From CAIJXO01 sp041308645 (lineage in GTDB: Bacteria > Patescibacteriota > Minisyncoccia > Phycocordibacterales > GWA1-40-21): a DNA stretch of 8,989 nt. Where the stretch lies: NCBI GenBank assembly GCA_041308645.1, contig JBFZBC010000004.1:1-8989 (forward strand), in the 5' to 3' direction. Shown here in pieces: positions 1-4,558 of this stretch; the stretch's first letter is position 1, and every line of letters begins with the position of its first letter. The notes under the pieces are model-generated. The model was not told the DNA's origin. It saw nothing but the letters and a program-made list of their open reading frames with translations, and searched no databases. The position numbers and the translations under genes are program-made.

Positions 1-75
1 AACATAGTATTAGTAAATTCTTATATCCGTTTAAATTTCTAACGGGACAAGTGTGTAACTTTTGTATTAAGGGTG
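1..75. other. Window-edge sequence without a recognisable gene
   Basis: AT-rich sequence to the left of the compound inverted repeat. The one open frame that begins here (51-233, plus) runs through the inverted repeat and antisense into the methyltransferase. It has no family resemblance, so I do not call it a gene. GGACAAGTGTGT near 45 loosely resembles GGACAAAATGTGTG near 912, but the match is too short to define a repeat. Confidence 0.5.
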
Positions 76-176
76 GCAAGGTTGTTCGTTTCAGGAGACT
101 TGGGAGCGCGGCTGGCGCGAGCACGAGGAATTTTTTAGCAAAAAAATATCCGTGCTCCGGAAATGAACAACCTCGC
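76..176. repeat. Compound inverted repeat (nested hairpins) at the methyltransferase 3' end
   Basis: The outer arms, 76-97 and 155-176, pair at 19 of 22 positions; the core is GGTTGTTCGTTTC against GAAATGAACAACC. Inside are two further hairpins: CGCG 107-110 with 116-119, and GAGCACG 119-125 with CGTGCTC 151-157. The second continues into a T6/A6 stem around an AGC loop (131-146). The right outer arm ends on the first base of the methyltransferase stop codon (complement of 176-178). The whole can fold as a branched structure in RNA or extruded DNA. It may act as a transcription end for the minus-strand gene, or it may be a dispersed palindromic element. Neither role is shown by sequence alone, and there is no canonical stem followed directly by a U-run at the outer stem. 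Confidence 0.7.
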
Positions 177-814
177 TACTCTTCTATCCTTCTCAAAGCC
201 ATTTCAAACCATGGTTGCCCTTTTATATCCTGAATATTCTTATAAACCACAAAAAACTTGTATGGACACAGTTTTTCTATATCCTCCGGTTTATAAGAAT
301 AATAATACTTTTCATCACCAAGATTCGTAATTTTTTCCTCCTTATATTCTCCATATTTAGTAAAAATAAACAAAATTCCCCCTATTTTAAGCCATTTATG
401 ACACTTTTCGACTATTTCTGCTAACTCATCACGGTTCACGTGTAACAATGAAGCAAAACTAAAAATAACACCCCATATTTCAGTTTCATATGCCTGCACG
501 GCCAGAGAAACATTTCGCATATCTTTCACATGAAACTTCCCTTTAGGATTTTTCTTCCTTGCTAAATCAATTAGTCCCGCTGAAGCATCAATACCCACAT
601 AATTATCAATTCCTACCTTAGAAATAATATATTCAGCATCTCTTCCGCTTCCACAACCAATCTCCAAAACCTTATTTGATCCGGATTCATTTAATTTTAA
701 GACTCTATCGACATCCTCAAACCTAATTCCATAGCTATCAAATTTTTCAGCATAATATTGTGGATTTTTATCATAAGCGTCAACCGTCTTCCTGTTTTTG
801 TCTATTTCTGTCAT
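176..814 (-). CDS. Class I SAM-dependent methyltransferase
   Basis: A 212-residue cytoplasmic protein with the Rossmann-like fold of class I SAM methyltransferases. The glycine-rich SAM loop is VLEIGCGSGRD at about 49-59. The acidic residue that binds the ribose is in YVGIDASAGLIDLAR (72-86). The next strand is at about 94-99 (FHVKDM), and the motif IV region is IFSFASLLHV (117-126), followed by LKIGGILFIFT (142-152). This order matches the small-molecule methyltransferase families Methyltransf_11/25. The acceptor substrate cannot be read from the sequence, and nothing nearby suggests one. The ATG at 814 is the natural start, since the N-terminal helix precedes the SAM loop by the usual distance. 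No Shine-Dalgarno is visible upstream. The gene body contains two parS-like sites (433-446 and 523-536), and its stop codon abuts the compound inverted repeat. No protein-coding neighbour shares its direction. Confidence 0.9.
   Translation of the reverse strand: MTEIDKNRKTVDAYDKNPQYYAEKFDSYGIRFEDVDRVLKLNESGSNKVLEIGCGSGRDAEYIISKVGIDNYVGIDASAGLIDLARKKNPKGKFHVKDMRNVSLAVQAYETEIWGVIFSFASLLHVNRDELAEIVEKCHKWLKIGGILFIFTKYGEYKEEKITNLGDEKYYYSYKPEDIEKLCPYKFFVVYKNIQDIKGQPWFEMALRRIEE
433..446. promoter_or_regulatory. Degenerate parS-like site inside the methyltransferase gene
   Basis: GGTTCACGTGTAAC matches the parS core GTTTCACGTGAAAC at 12 of 14 positions and keeps the central CACGTG intact. It is coding sequence, so the match could be partly coincidental. 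Its closeness to the site at 881-894 is what makes it worth annotating. Confidence 0.45.
523..536. promoter_or_regulatory. Degenerate parS-like site inside the methyltransferase gene
   Basis: CTTTCACATGAAAC matches the parS core at 12 of 14 positions, with mismatches at the first base and at one central base (CACATG instead of CACGTG). It lies 90 bp from the site at 433-446. Confidence 0.4.
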
Positions 815-845
815 ATTTTTTGAATATTTCTACTTTTTTTGAAAC

Positions 846-859
846 GTTTCATCTGAAAC
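846..859. promoter_or_regulatory. parS variant with altered centre
   Basis: GTTTCATCTGAAAC has both six-base arms of parS (GTTTCA and TGAAAC) intact and differs only in the two central bases (12 of 14). It overlaps the palindrome TGAAACGTTTCA (840-851) and lies 35 bp left of the canonical site. Loss of the central CG may weaken ParB binding. Confidence 0.5.
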
Positions 860-879
860 ATCATTCTTATAGGACTTCT

Positions 880-895
880 CGTTTCACGTGAAACG
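880..895. promoter_or_regulatory. parS: parS centromere site (ParB/Spo0J binding site)
   Basis: CGTTTCACGTGAAACG is a perfect 16-bp palindrome. Its inner 14 bases, 881-894, are identical to the parS core GTTTCACGTGAAAC, which is conserved across most bacterial chromosomes with a ParABS system; the B. subtilis consensus is TGTTNCACGTGAAACA. Only the outermost base pair differs. ParB loads at such sites, which usually lie close to oriC, and helps segregate the origin. The site is intergenic and sits among three degenerate copies within about 460 bp. No parA or parB gene is in the window. Confidence 0.85.
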
Positions 896-1021
896 TAACA
901 TATACTTTATTGGACAAAATGTGTGTCTTTTGATTTTGTCTATTAAAATTCTCCTTAATCTTAGCCATAATTTATAACAGACTCTAATTTTAAATAAAAA
1001 GTGCCATTTTTTGCTCTTTTT

Positions 1022-1037
1022 TAAAAGACGTCTTTTA
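1022..1037. repeat. 16-bp perfect palindrome TAAAAGACGTCTTTTA
   Basis: Both halves are exact reverse complements, TAAAAGAC against GTCTTTTA. It lies 5 bp to the left of the near-exact DnaA box. It could be a protein-binding dyad in the origin-like region. It is unlikely to be a terminator, because the nearest minus-strand gene starts about 200 bp away and the stem is nearly all A/T. Confidence 0.5.
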
Positions 1038-1042
1038 TTAAC

Positions 1043-1063
1043 ATATGCACATAGTTATCCACA
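1043..1063 (+). promoter_or_regulatory. DnaA box pair (one near-exact, one exact)
   Basis: TTATCCACA at 1055-1063 is an exact match to the DnaA box consensus TTATNCACA. ATATGCACA at 1043-1051 has a single mismatch and the same orientation, starting 12 bp upstream. They lie in AT-rich sequence about 160 bp from the parS core. Two same-direction boxes are too few to prove an origin. Confidence 0.6.
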
Positions 1064-1231
1064 GTTTGAGTTCTATTTTAGGTTTATAAAACAAGACTTT
1101 TTTACCCAAAATGATAAACAAAACCTATAAAATGTGTCACAATTTGTCTTTTAAAATTTTTTACAAAATTGAATATAAATTTTCTTGTCCGTAAAAAATT
1201 TCTACTTAAGTATACCATTTTAAATTTATAT

Positions 1232-1260
1232 TTGTAAAAAAAATGATTTTCGGTTATGAT
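1232..1260 (+). promoter_or_regulatory. Promoter of the tRNA-Gly/tRNA-Arg unit
   Basis: The -35 element TTGTAA is at 1232-1237, followed by an exact 17-bp spacer and the -10 element TATGAT at 1255-1260. Transcription would start near 1267, three bases before the tRNA-Gly 5' end. The transcript probably continues through tRNA-Arg and may reach the CCA enzyme gene, since no terminator is visible between them. Confidence 0.65.
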
Positions 1261-1269
1261 GTCTAGGTT

Positions 1270-1340
1270 GCGGGCATGGTTTAGTGGTAGAACAGGTCCT
1301 TGCCAAGGATCAGACGGGAGTCCGATTCTCCCTGCCCGCA
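1270..1340 (+). tRNA. tRNA-Gly (anticodon GCC)
   Basis: A 71-base cloverleaf. The acceptor stem is GCGGGCA 1270-1276 with TGCCCGC 1333-1339, and the discriminator is A1340. The D-arm is GTTT/GAAC with GG in the loop. The anticodon stem is GGTCC/GGATC with loop TTGCCAA, giving GCC at 1302-1304. The variable loop is AGAC and the T-stem GGGAG/CTCCC. The T-loop is TCCGATT, so position 55, nearly always T (pseudouridine), is C; it could still pair with G18. The 3' CCA is not encoded (CTC follows the discriminator) and must be added after transcription, plausibly by the enzyme at 1606-3117. Confidence 0.95.
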
Positions 1341-1371
1341 CTCCGAATCGTTTATTAACCTTGGTATAATT

Positions 1372-1443
1372 GCTCCCATGGTGAAATGGATATCACAACG
1401 GTCTTCGGAACCGTTATTGTGGGTTCGAGTCCTACTGGGGGCG
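1372..1443 (+). tRNA. tRNA-Arg (anticodon UCG)
   Basis: A 72-base cloverleaf 31 bp after tRNA-Gly. The acceptor stem is GCTCCCA 1372-1378 with TGGGGGC 1436-1442, including one G-U pair, and the discriminator is G1443, usual for arginine tRNAs. The D-arm is GTGA/TCAC with an AATGGATA loop, and the anticodon stem is ACGGT/ACCGT. Loop CTTCGGA gives TCG at 1405-1407, reading CGA and possibly other CGN codons. The T-loop TTCGAGT is standard. CCA is not encoded. Confidence 0.93.
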
Positions 1444-1605
1444 CAAAAAATTGAAAATTTTTTAGGACGAGAACGGCGGAGCGTTATGAGGTCAGCAGAC
1501 CGAATCACGAACCGGGGTCGAGAAATTTTATGAGCGACGGCGAGTAAAATATTCGTGACCGAGTTCTAATGGGGTAGATCATCGAGATTCCTACACATCA
1601 AAAAT
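1444..1605 (+). ncRNA. Foldable spacer between tRNA-Arg and the CCA enzyme gene (candidate structured RNA or long leader)
   Basis: Much of this 162-base spacer is richer in G and C than the surrounding intergenic DNA and can fold in nested fashion. AGAAC (1470-1474) pairs with GTTCT (1563-1567). GGTC (1490-1493) pairs with GACC (1498-1501). TCACGAA (1505-1511) pairs with TTCGTGA (1552-1558), enclosing ATTTTA (1525-1530) with TAAAAT (1545-1550). I do not recognise a known RNA family. It may be a trailer of the tRNA transcript, a 5' leader controlling the CCA enzyme, or a degraded element. No ribosome-binding site appears just before the ATG at 1606. Confidence 0.4.
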
Positions 1606-3117
1606 ATGGCTCTAAATAAGTACGAAACAAAAAAACTAGATATTCCCACTGAAGTGGCTAATGTCGTAAAGACCTTAAAAAATAAAGGTTTTGAAGCCTA
1701 CCTAATCGGTGGATGCGTTCGTGATATTCTTTTAAATAGGAAACCGAAGGATTGGGATATTACAACAAATGCTGTTCCGGAGGAAATCATTTCATTATTC
1801 GAAGATACTTTTTATGAAAATAACTATGGAACAGTTGGAATTGTTAATGAAGAAACTAAAGATGAAACATTAAAAGTTATTGAAATTACTCCGTATAGAC
1901 TTGAGGCAGAATATTCTGATAATAGGAGACCAGATCATGTAACTTTTAGTAAAAAACTTGAAGATGATTTACAGAGAAGAGATTTTACGATTAATGCTAT
2001 AGCTTTAGAGATTAATAAAGAGATAAAAGGTAAATATTCTGGAAAATATTTCGATTATTTTAATGGTCATAATGATCTTCAAGATAAAATTGTGAGAACA
2101 GTGGGGGACGCTCATGACCGTTTCAACGAAGATGGTCTTAGGATATTACGCGCGGTGAGAATCGCTACTGAAATAGGCTTCAAAATCGATAAAAAGACTG
2201 AAAAAGCTATACTTGATAACGTTTCTTTATTAAAAAAAATTGCAAAAGAGAGGATCCGTGATGAATTTACTAAGATAATTATGTCAGATAATCCAATGGC
2301 TGGCCTTATATTTTGCGAAAAAATGGGTATTTTGCCTTTTATTTCTCCTGAAATTGAAGTAATGGTGAGTATAGAACAAAGCCGTTCTCATATTTATGAT
2401 GTTTATGAACATAGTTTGAGGTCATTACAACACGCGGCAGATAAAAAATATTCACTAGAATTAAGACTGGCAGCCTTATTTCATGATATTGGTAAGCCTA
2501 CTACAAGAAGAAGGGACAAAGTACAAGATATTTGGACCTTTTATGGCCACGAAGTAGTAGGCGCAAAAATGGTAGCAAAAATTTTAGCCGAACTTAGGTT
2601 TTCGAAAAAGATTATCGACAAAGTGACCAAACTTGTCCGTTGGCATATGTTTTTTGCCGATACGGAACAAATATCTTTGTCTGCTGTCCGCAGAATTATT
2701 TCCAGTGTCGGCCGAGATAATATTTGGGATTTAATGAACCTACGTGGTGCCGATAGGATGGGCATGGGAAGGCCAAAAGAGAGCCCCTACCGCTTGAGAA
2801 AGTATCACTCCATGGTTGAGGAGGCCATGACAGATCCTGTGTCTGTGGGAATGCTAAAAATAGATGGTAAAAAGATTATGGAAATAACAGGAGAAGCACC
2901 GGGTCCTAAAATAGGCTATATTTTACACTCTCTTTTGGAGGAAATGCTTGAGAATCCAGCTTTAAATACTGATGAATATCTTAAAAAAAGAAGTAAAGAA
3001 TTAGCTAAACTCGATGCTATAGAGCTAAAAAAACTAGGGGAGTCTGGTAAGGAAACAAAGGAAAAAGAAGAGGAAAAGAAAATTGATAAAATAAGAAAGA
3101 AACATTGGGTACAATAA
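1606..3117 (+). CDS. cca: CCA-adding tRNA nucleotidyltransferase with HD domain
   Basis: A 503-residue class II nucleotidyltransferase that builds or repairs the 3'-CCA end of tRNAs from CTP and ATP. The N-terminal head has YLIGGCVRD (32-40), the GG nucleotide-binding motif. The metal-binding DxD is KDWDITT (D49, D51). The nucleotide-selection helix region follows as RRDFTINAIA (124-133), then EDGLRILRAVRIA (175-187). The neck/body RNA-binding region covers about 190-255. An HD phosphohydrolase-type domain has H269, then LFHDIGKP (H293, D294) and YGHE near 313. The last 30 residues are Lys/Glu-rich and look disordered. At 503 residues it is longer than the roughly 400 typical of the family. 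The start gives a normal distance to the GG motif; no Shine-Dalgarno is present. It lies directly after two tRNA genes that lack CCA. A poly(A) polymerase is the alternative within the superfamily, but the context favours CCA addition. Confidence 0.92.
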   Translation: MALNKYETKKLDIPTEVANVVKTLKNKGFEAYLIGGCVRDILLNRKPKDWDITTNAVPEEIISLFEDTFYENNYGTVGIVNEETKDETLKVIEITPYRLEAEYSDNRRPDHVTFSKKLEDDLQRRDFTINAIALEINKEIKGKYSGKYFDYFNGHNDLQDKIVRTVGDAHDRFNEDGLRILRAVRIATEIGFKIDKKTEKAILDNVSLLKKIAKERIRDEFTKIIMSDNPMAGLIFCEKMGILPFISPEIEVMVSIEQSRSHIYDVYEHSLRSLQHAADKKYSLELRLAALFHDIGKPTTRRRDKVQDIWTFYGHEVVGAKMVAKILAELRFSKKIIDKVTKLVRWHMFFADTEQISLSAVRRIISSVGRDNIWDLMNLRGADRMGMGRPKESPYRLRKYHSMVEEAMTDPVSVGMLKIDGKKIMEITGEAPGPKIGYILHSLLEEMLENPALNTDEYLKKRSKELAKLDAIELKKLGESGKETKEKEEEKKIDKIRKKHWVQ

Positions 3118-3258
3118 TTAAATACCTTTAATTTAAAAATGGTAAGATATTCAGTCTCCATAGTGAAATTGGTACCGGGTTATGGAAAATAACAAAAAAA
3201 CCGCTCCTAGAAAAAGTTTTTAAAAGTCGGATAAAAACTAGATTATTTGGAACGGTTT

Positions 3259-3299
3259 TGAAGCCGGTCCATATATTATATTTTGGAAACCGGACTTCA
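3259..3299 (+). repeat. Stable stem-loop in the gap after the CCA enzyme gene
   Basis: TGAAGCCGGT (3259-3268) pairs with ACCGG (3289-3293) and CTTCA (3295-3299), leaving one bulged A at 3294: ten base pairs around a 20-base AT-rich loop. No T-run follows on the plus strand, so it is not a standard intrinsic terminator. It could be part of a small RNA or act as a 3'-end stabiliser of the upstream mRNA. Confidence 0.5.
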
Positions 3300-3414
3300 C
3301 GATATGTGTGATGTTGATCAGACATCATTTTTAATAAAGAACATTTTTACTTCAACATAAATGACAGGAGTAAATTTGTCTTTTGTGTTGGTCTGCTACT
3401 ATTATAATTTTATA

Positions 3415-3478
3415 TAAAGGACATGTAAAGGACATACCTGTGGATAACTATTTATTTACAAGTATAAATAAAGGACAC
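3415..3478 (+). repeat. TAAAGGACA direct repeats
   Basis: TAAAGGACAT occurs at 3415-3424 and again at 3426-3435, start-to-start 11 bp, about one helical turn. TAAAGGACAC follows at 3469-3478. A weaker copy, TAAAGAACAT, is at 3335-3344. The DnaA box at 3439-3447 lies between the second and third copies. The spacing fits binding of a repeating protein on one face of the DNA. Confidence 0.5.
3439..3447 (-). promoter_or_regulatory. DnaA box (exact consensus)
   Basis: TGTGGATAA is the reverse complement of TTATCCACA, the same nonamer found at 1055-1063, in the opposite orientation. It lies amid the TAAAGGACA repeats in AT-rich DNA. Together the two exact boxes flank the tRNA/CCA-enzyme locus. Confidence 0.5.
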
Positions 3479-3523
3479 TAAAAATAGTCTGGAGTATGGA
3501 TATAATCAATACAATATATTATT

Positions 3524-4327
3524 CTATTTTATAACATCATTTGAATTCCAGGACAGTTCAAAGATGGTTTTTAACATATCATGAATTGACTGATCTTCAA
3601 TTATTATTCCCGCTAACTTATTTTTAGCAAAATTTATAATGGAAACCTTGTTTGTTCCATAAACAGTTATTTCTGAAGAACTGGGAAACTTTTCTTTAGA
3701 AATATAGCGAATCTCCGGCCAAAATTTTCTATCAACATTTTTAAAAATAATTTCATTAAATTTACGATCTTTCTCGGTGTCCGGAACTATTCCTCTGGTG
3801 GTAATCCCCAGTTTTTCTTTTGTCTTAACAAAATTCGCAAAAAATTTCTCCGGAGTAAAATCAATTAGTTCACCGGCAGTTGAAAAGGCCAGCATTTCAT
3901 ATGTTTTTTGATTAGTAATCATATCTGTATAAATAGAAAGTATGCCCTCCACATTATCAAAATAGGTAATCTTGGGTCGGTTCTGGCTGGAGCCAAACAA
4001 ACCCTGAATGTCAGGTAAAATTTTATTAATTTCCTCTGCAGAATCTTCAGCGTGACGAATTTTGCTTTGCGAATAGCGCAAAACTTTTTCCGGATTTTCA
4101 ATTTGATAATAAATCTTATTTTTCTTCTCAATTTCATTAATAAGTCCTCTAATGGAAAGATTCAAAAGTATTTTATAAGTGGTAGATCTATTTAATCCAG
4201 CATATTCGGCAATCCTAGAGGGAAAAGCGCCACCAAGTTCAAGTAGGGAAACATAAATTAAGGCTTCCTTATCTGTAAAACCTCCCTTCTCCAGTTTCTT
4301 AACTAAATCTTGATTGAGTATATTCAT
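3524..4327 (-). CDS. TrmB-family transcriptional regulator
   Basis: A 267-residue regulator. Residues about 5-75 form a winged helix-turn-helix of the TrmB type: GFTDKEALIYVSLLELG (16-32) is the family's first helix and strand. SRIAEYAGLNRSTTYKILLNL (37-57) is the helix-turn-helix, and the wing is KKNKIYYQIENPEKVL (68-83). An alpha-helical linker at 84-110 can serve for dimerisation. Residues 118-262 form a C-terminal effector-like domain with alternating strands and helices, as in TrmB-related proteins with a phospholipase D-like fold. Classic TrmB proteins bind sugars; the ligand here is unknown. The gene ends in TAG. It is divergent from the receiver-like gene at 4559, so the shared 231-bp gap may be its operator. 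The start is set by a promoter whose -10 lies six bases upstream of the ATG. Confidence 0.85.
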   Translation of the reverse strand: MNILNQDLVKKLEKGGFTDKEALIYVSLLELGGAFPSRIAEYAGLNRSTTYKILLNLSIRGLINEIEKKNKIYYQIENPEKVLRYSQSKIRHAEDSAEEINKILPDIQGLFGSSQNRPKITYFDNVEGILSIYTDMITNQKTYEMLAFSTAGELIDFTPEKFFANFVKTKEKLGITTRGIVPDTEKDRKFNEIIFKNVDRKFWPEIRYISKEKFPSSSEITVYGTNKVSIINFAKNKLAGIIIEDQSIHDMLKTIFELSWNSNDVIK

Positions 4328-4333
4328 ATCACC

Positions 4334-4361
4334 AGTATACTACCGTCAATATTTTTGTCAA
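4334..4361 (-). promoter_or_regulatory. Promoter of the TrmB-family gene (predicted leaderless)
   Basis: Read on the minus strand: -35 TTGACA (4361-4356, perfect consensus), a 16-bp spacer, and -10 TATACT (4339-4334). Six bases (GGTGAT) separate the -10 from the ATG at 4327, so the usual start point would be the A of the ATG. The mRNA would then have no leader. Confidence 0.7.
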
Positions 4362-4368
4362 TTCTGAC
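4345..4368. promoter_or_regulatory. Possible operator over the TrmB-family promoter
   Basis: GTCAAT occurs at 4345-4350 and 4357-4362, a direct repeat 12 bp apart. The second copy also forms an inverted repeat, GTCA-ATTC-TGAC (4357-4368). These overlap the -35 and spacer of the TrmB-family promoter, where autoregulation would be expected. Part of the similarity comes from the -35 element itself. Confidence 0.35.
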
Positions 4369-4437
4369 GAACAAAATCTTTATTTATCTAAATTATCCTT
4401 GTTTTAAGCTATTTTTATACTACATAATGATATTTAT

Positions 4438-4468
4438 TTAACACAATACTAGACATTTAGTATATAAT
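4438..4468 (+). promoter_or_regulatory. Probable promoter of the receiver-like gene
   Basis: A consensus TATAAT at 4463-4468 is preceded by TTAACA at 4438-4443 (5 of 6 to the -35 consensus), though the 19-bp spacer is long. A start near 4475 gives a leader of about 85 bases that contains the hairpin at 4503-4527 and the ribosome-binding site. Confidence 0.5.
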
Positions 4469-4502
4469 GTTGTAAGATAAGTTCTTTGAAATACTGTGCT
4501 TA

Positions 4503-4527
4503 TACCTAGCGAGGTTTCGCTGGGGTA
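4503..4527 (+). promoter_or_regulatory. 5'-leader hairpin of the receiver-like gene
   Basis: CCTAGCGA (4505-4512) pairs with TCGCTGGG (4517-4524) around a GGTT loop, including one G-U pair. TA on the left can extend to TA on the right across a bulged G. It lies about 20 bases before the AAGGAG ribosome-binding site. It may stabilise the mRNA or be a binding site; it does not itself cover the Shine-Dalgarno. Confidence 0.5.
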
Positions 4528-4558
4528 CAAAAAAGAGGAACTTATAAGGAGTAGAAGT

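Larger units (their letters stand above)
815..1269. other. AT-rich gene-free region with parS and DnaA-box signals (candidate origin-proximal region)
   Basis: About 455 bases without a plausible protein gene. It holds a palindrome TGAAACGTTTCA (840-851), a parS variant (846-859), a canonical parS core (881-894), a 16-bp palindrome TAAAAGACGTCTTTTA (1022-1037), one exact and one near-exact DnaA box (1043-1063), and the tRNA promoter at the right edge. The rest is long A and T runs with very few G or C. The flanking genes point outward: methyltransferase to the left, tRNAs and the CCA enzyme to the right. Such a layout is seen around replication origins, but dnaA itself is not in the window. 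Confidence 0.5.
3118..3523. other. Gene-free region with hairpins, direct repeats and a DnaA box
   Basis: About 400 bases without a convincing gene; open frames on either strand are short and resemble nothing. The left half is rich in small inverted repeats: GTTAT/ATAAC at 3179-3193, AGTTTTT/AAAAACT at about 3215-3239, the strong stem at 3259-3299, and TGATGT/ACATCA at 3309-3327. The right half holds TAAAGGACA repeats and an exact DnaA box. TATAAT hexamers at 3403-3408 and 3501-3506 lack good -35 partners. The CCA enzyme gene ends at 3117 without an obvious intrinsic terminator. TCTCCATAGTGAAATTGGTA near 3154 resembles the 5' part of a tRNA, but no matching 3' half was found. Confidence 0.5.

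Noticed and set aside
76..176. Integron attC-like site
   Set aside because: The arms read GTTGTTC ... GAACAAC, the opposite order to the attC core pattern (RYYYAAC ... GTTRRRY), and there is no integron integrase or cassette array. The xer gene lies about 7 kb away and is of the housekeeping type.
1362..1370. TGGTATAAT, a perfect extended -10, directly before tRNA-Arg
   Set aside because: Transcription would begin about 1376-1378, inside the acceptor stem, so it cannot make an intact tRNA. The promoter at 1232-1260 serves both tRNAs better.
3154..3240. A tRNA gene starting near TCTCCATAGTGAAATTGGTA
   Set aside because: The D-arm looks tRNA-like, but I could find no anticodon arm, no T-arm with a TTCRA loop and no complementary 3' acceptor strand at a normal or intron-extended distance.
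4496..4558. Longer start (GTG at 4496) for the receiver-like protein
   Set aside because: It would translate the leader hairpin, and AAGGAG is placed ideally for the ATG at 4559, where the conserved strand-1 sequence MKILVFDD begins.
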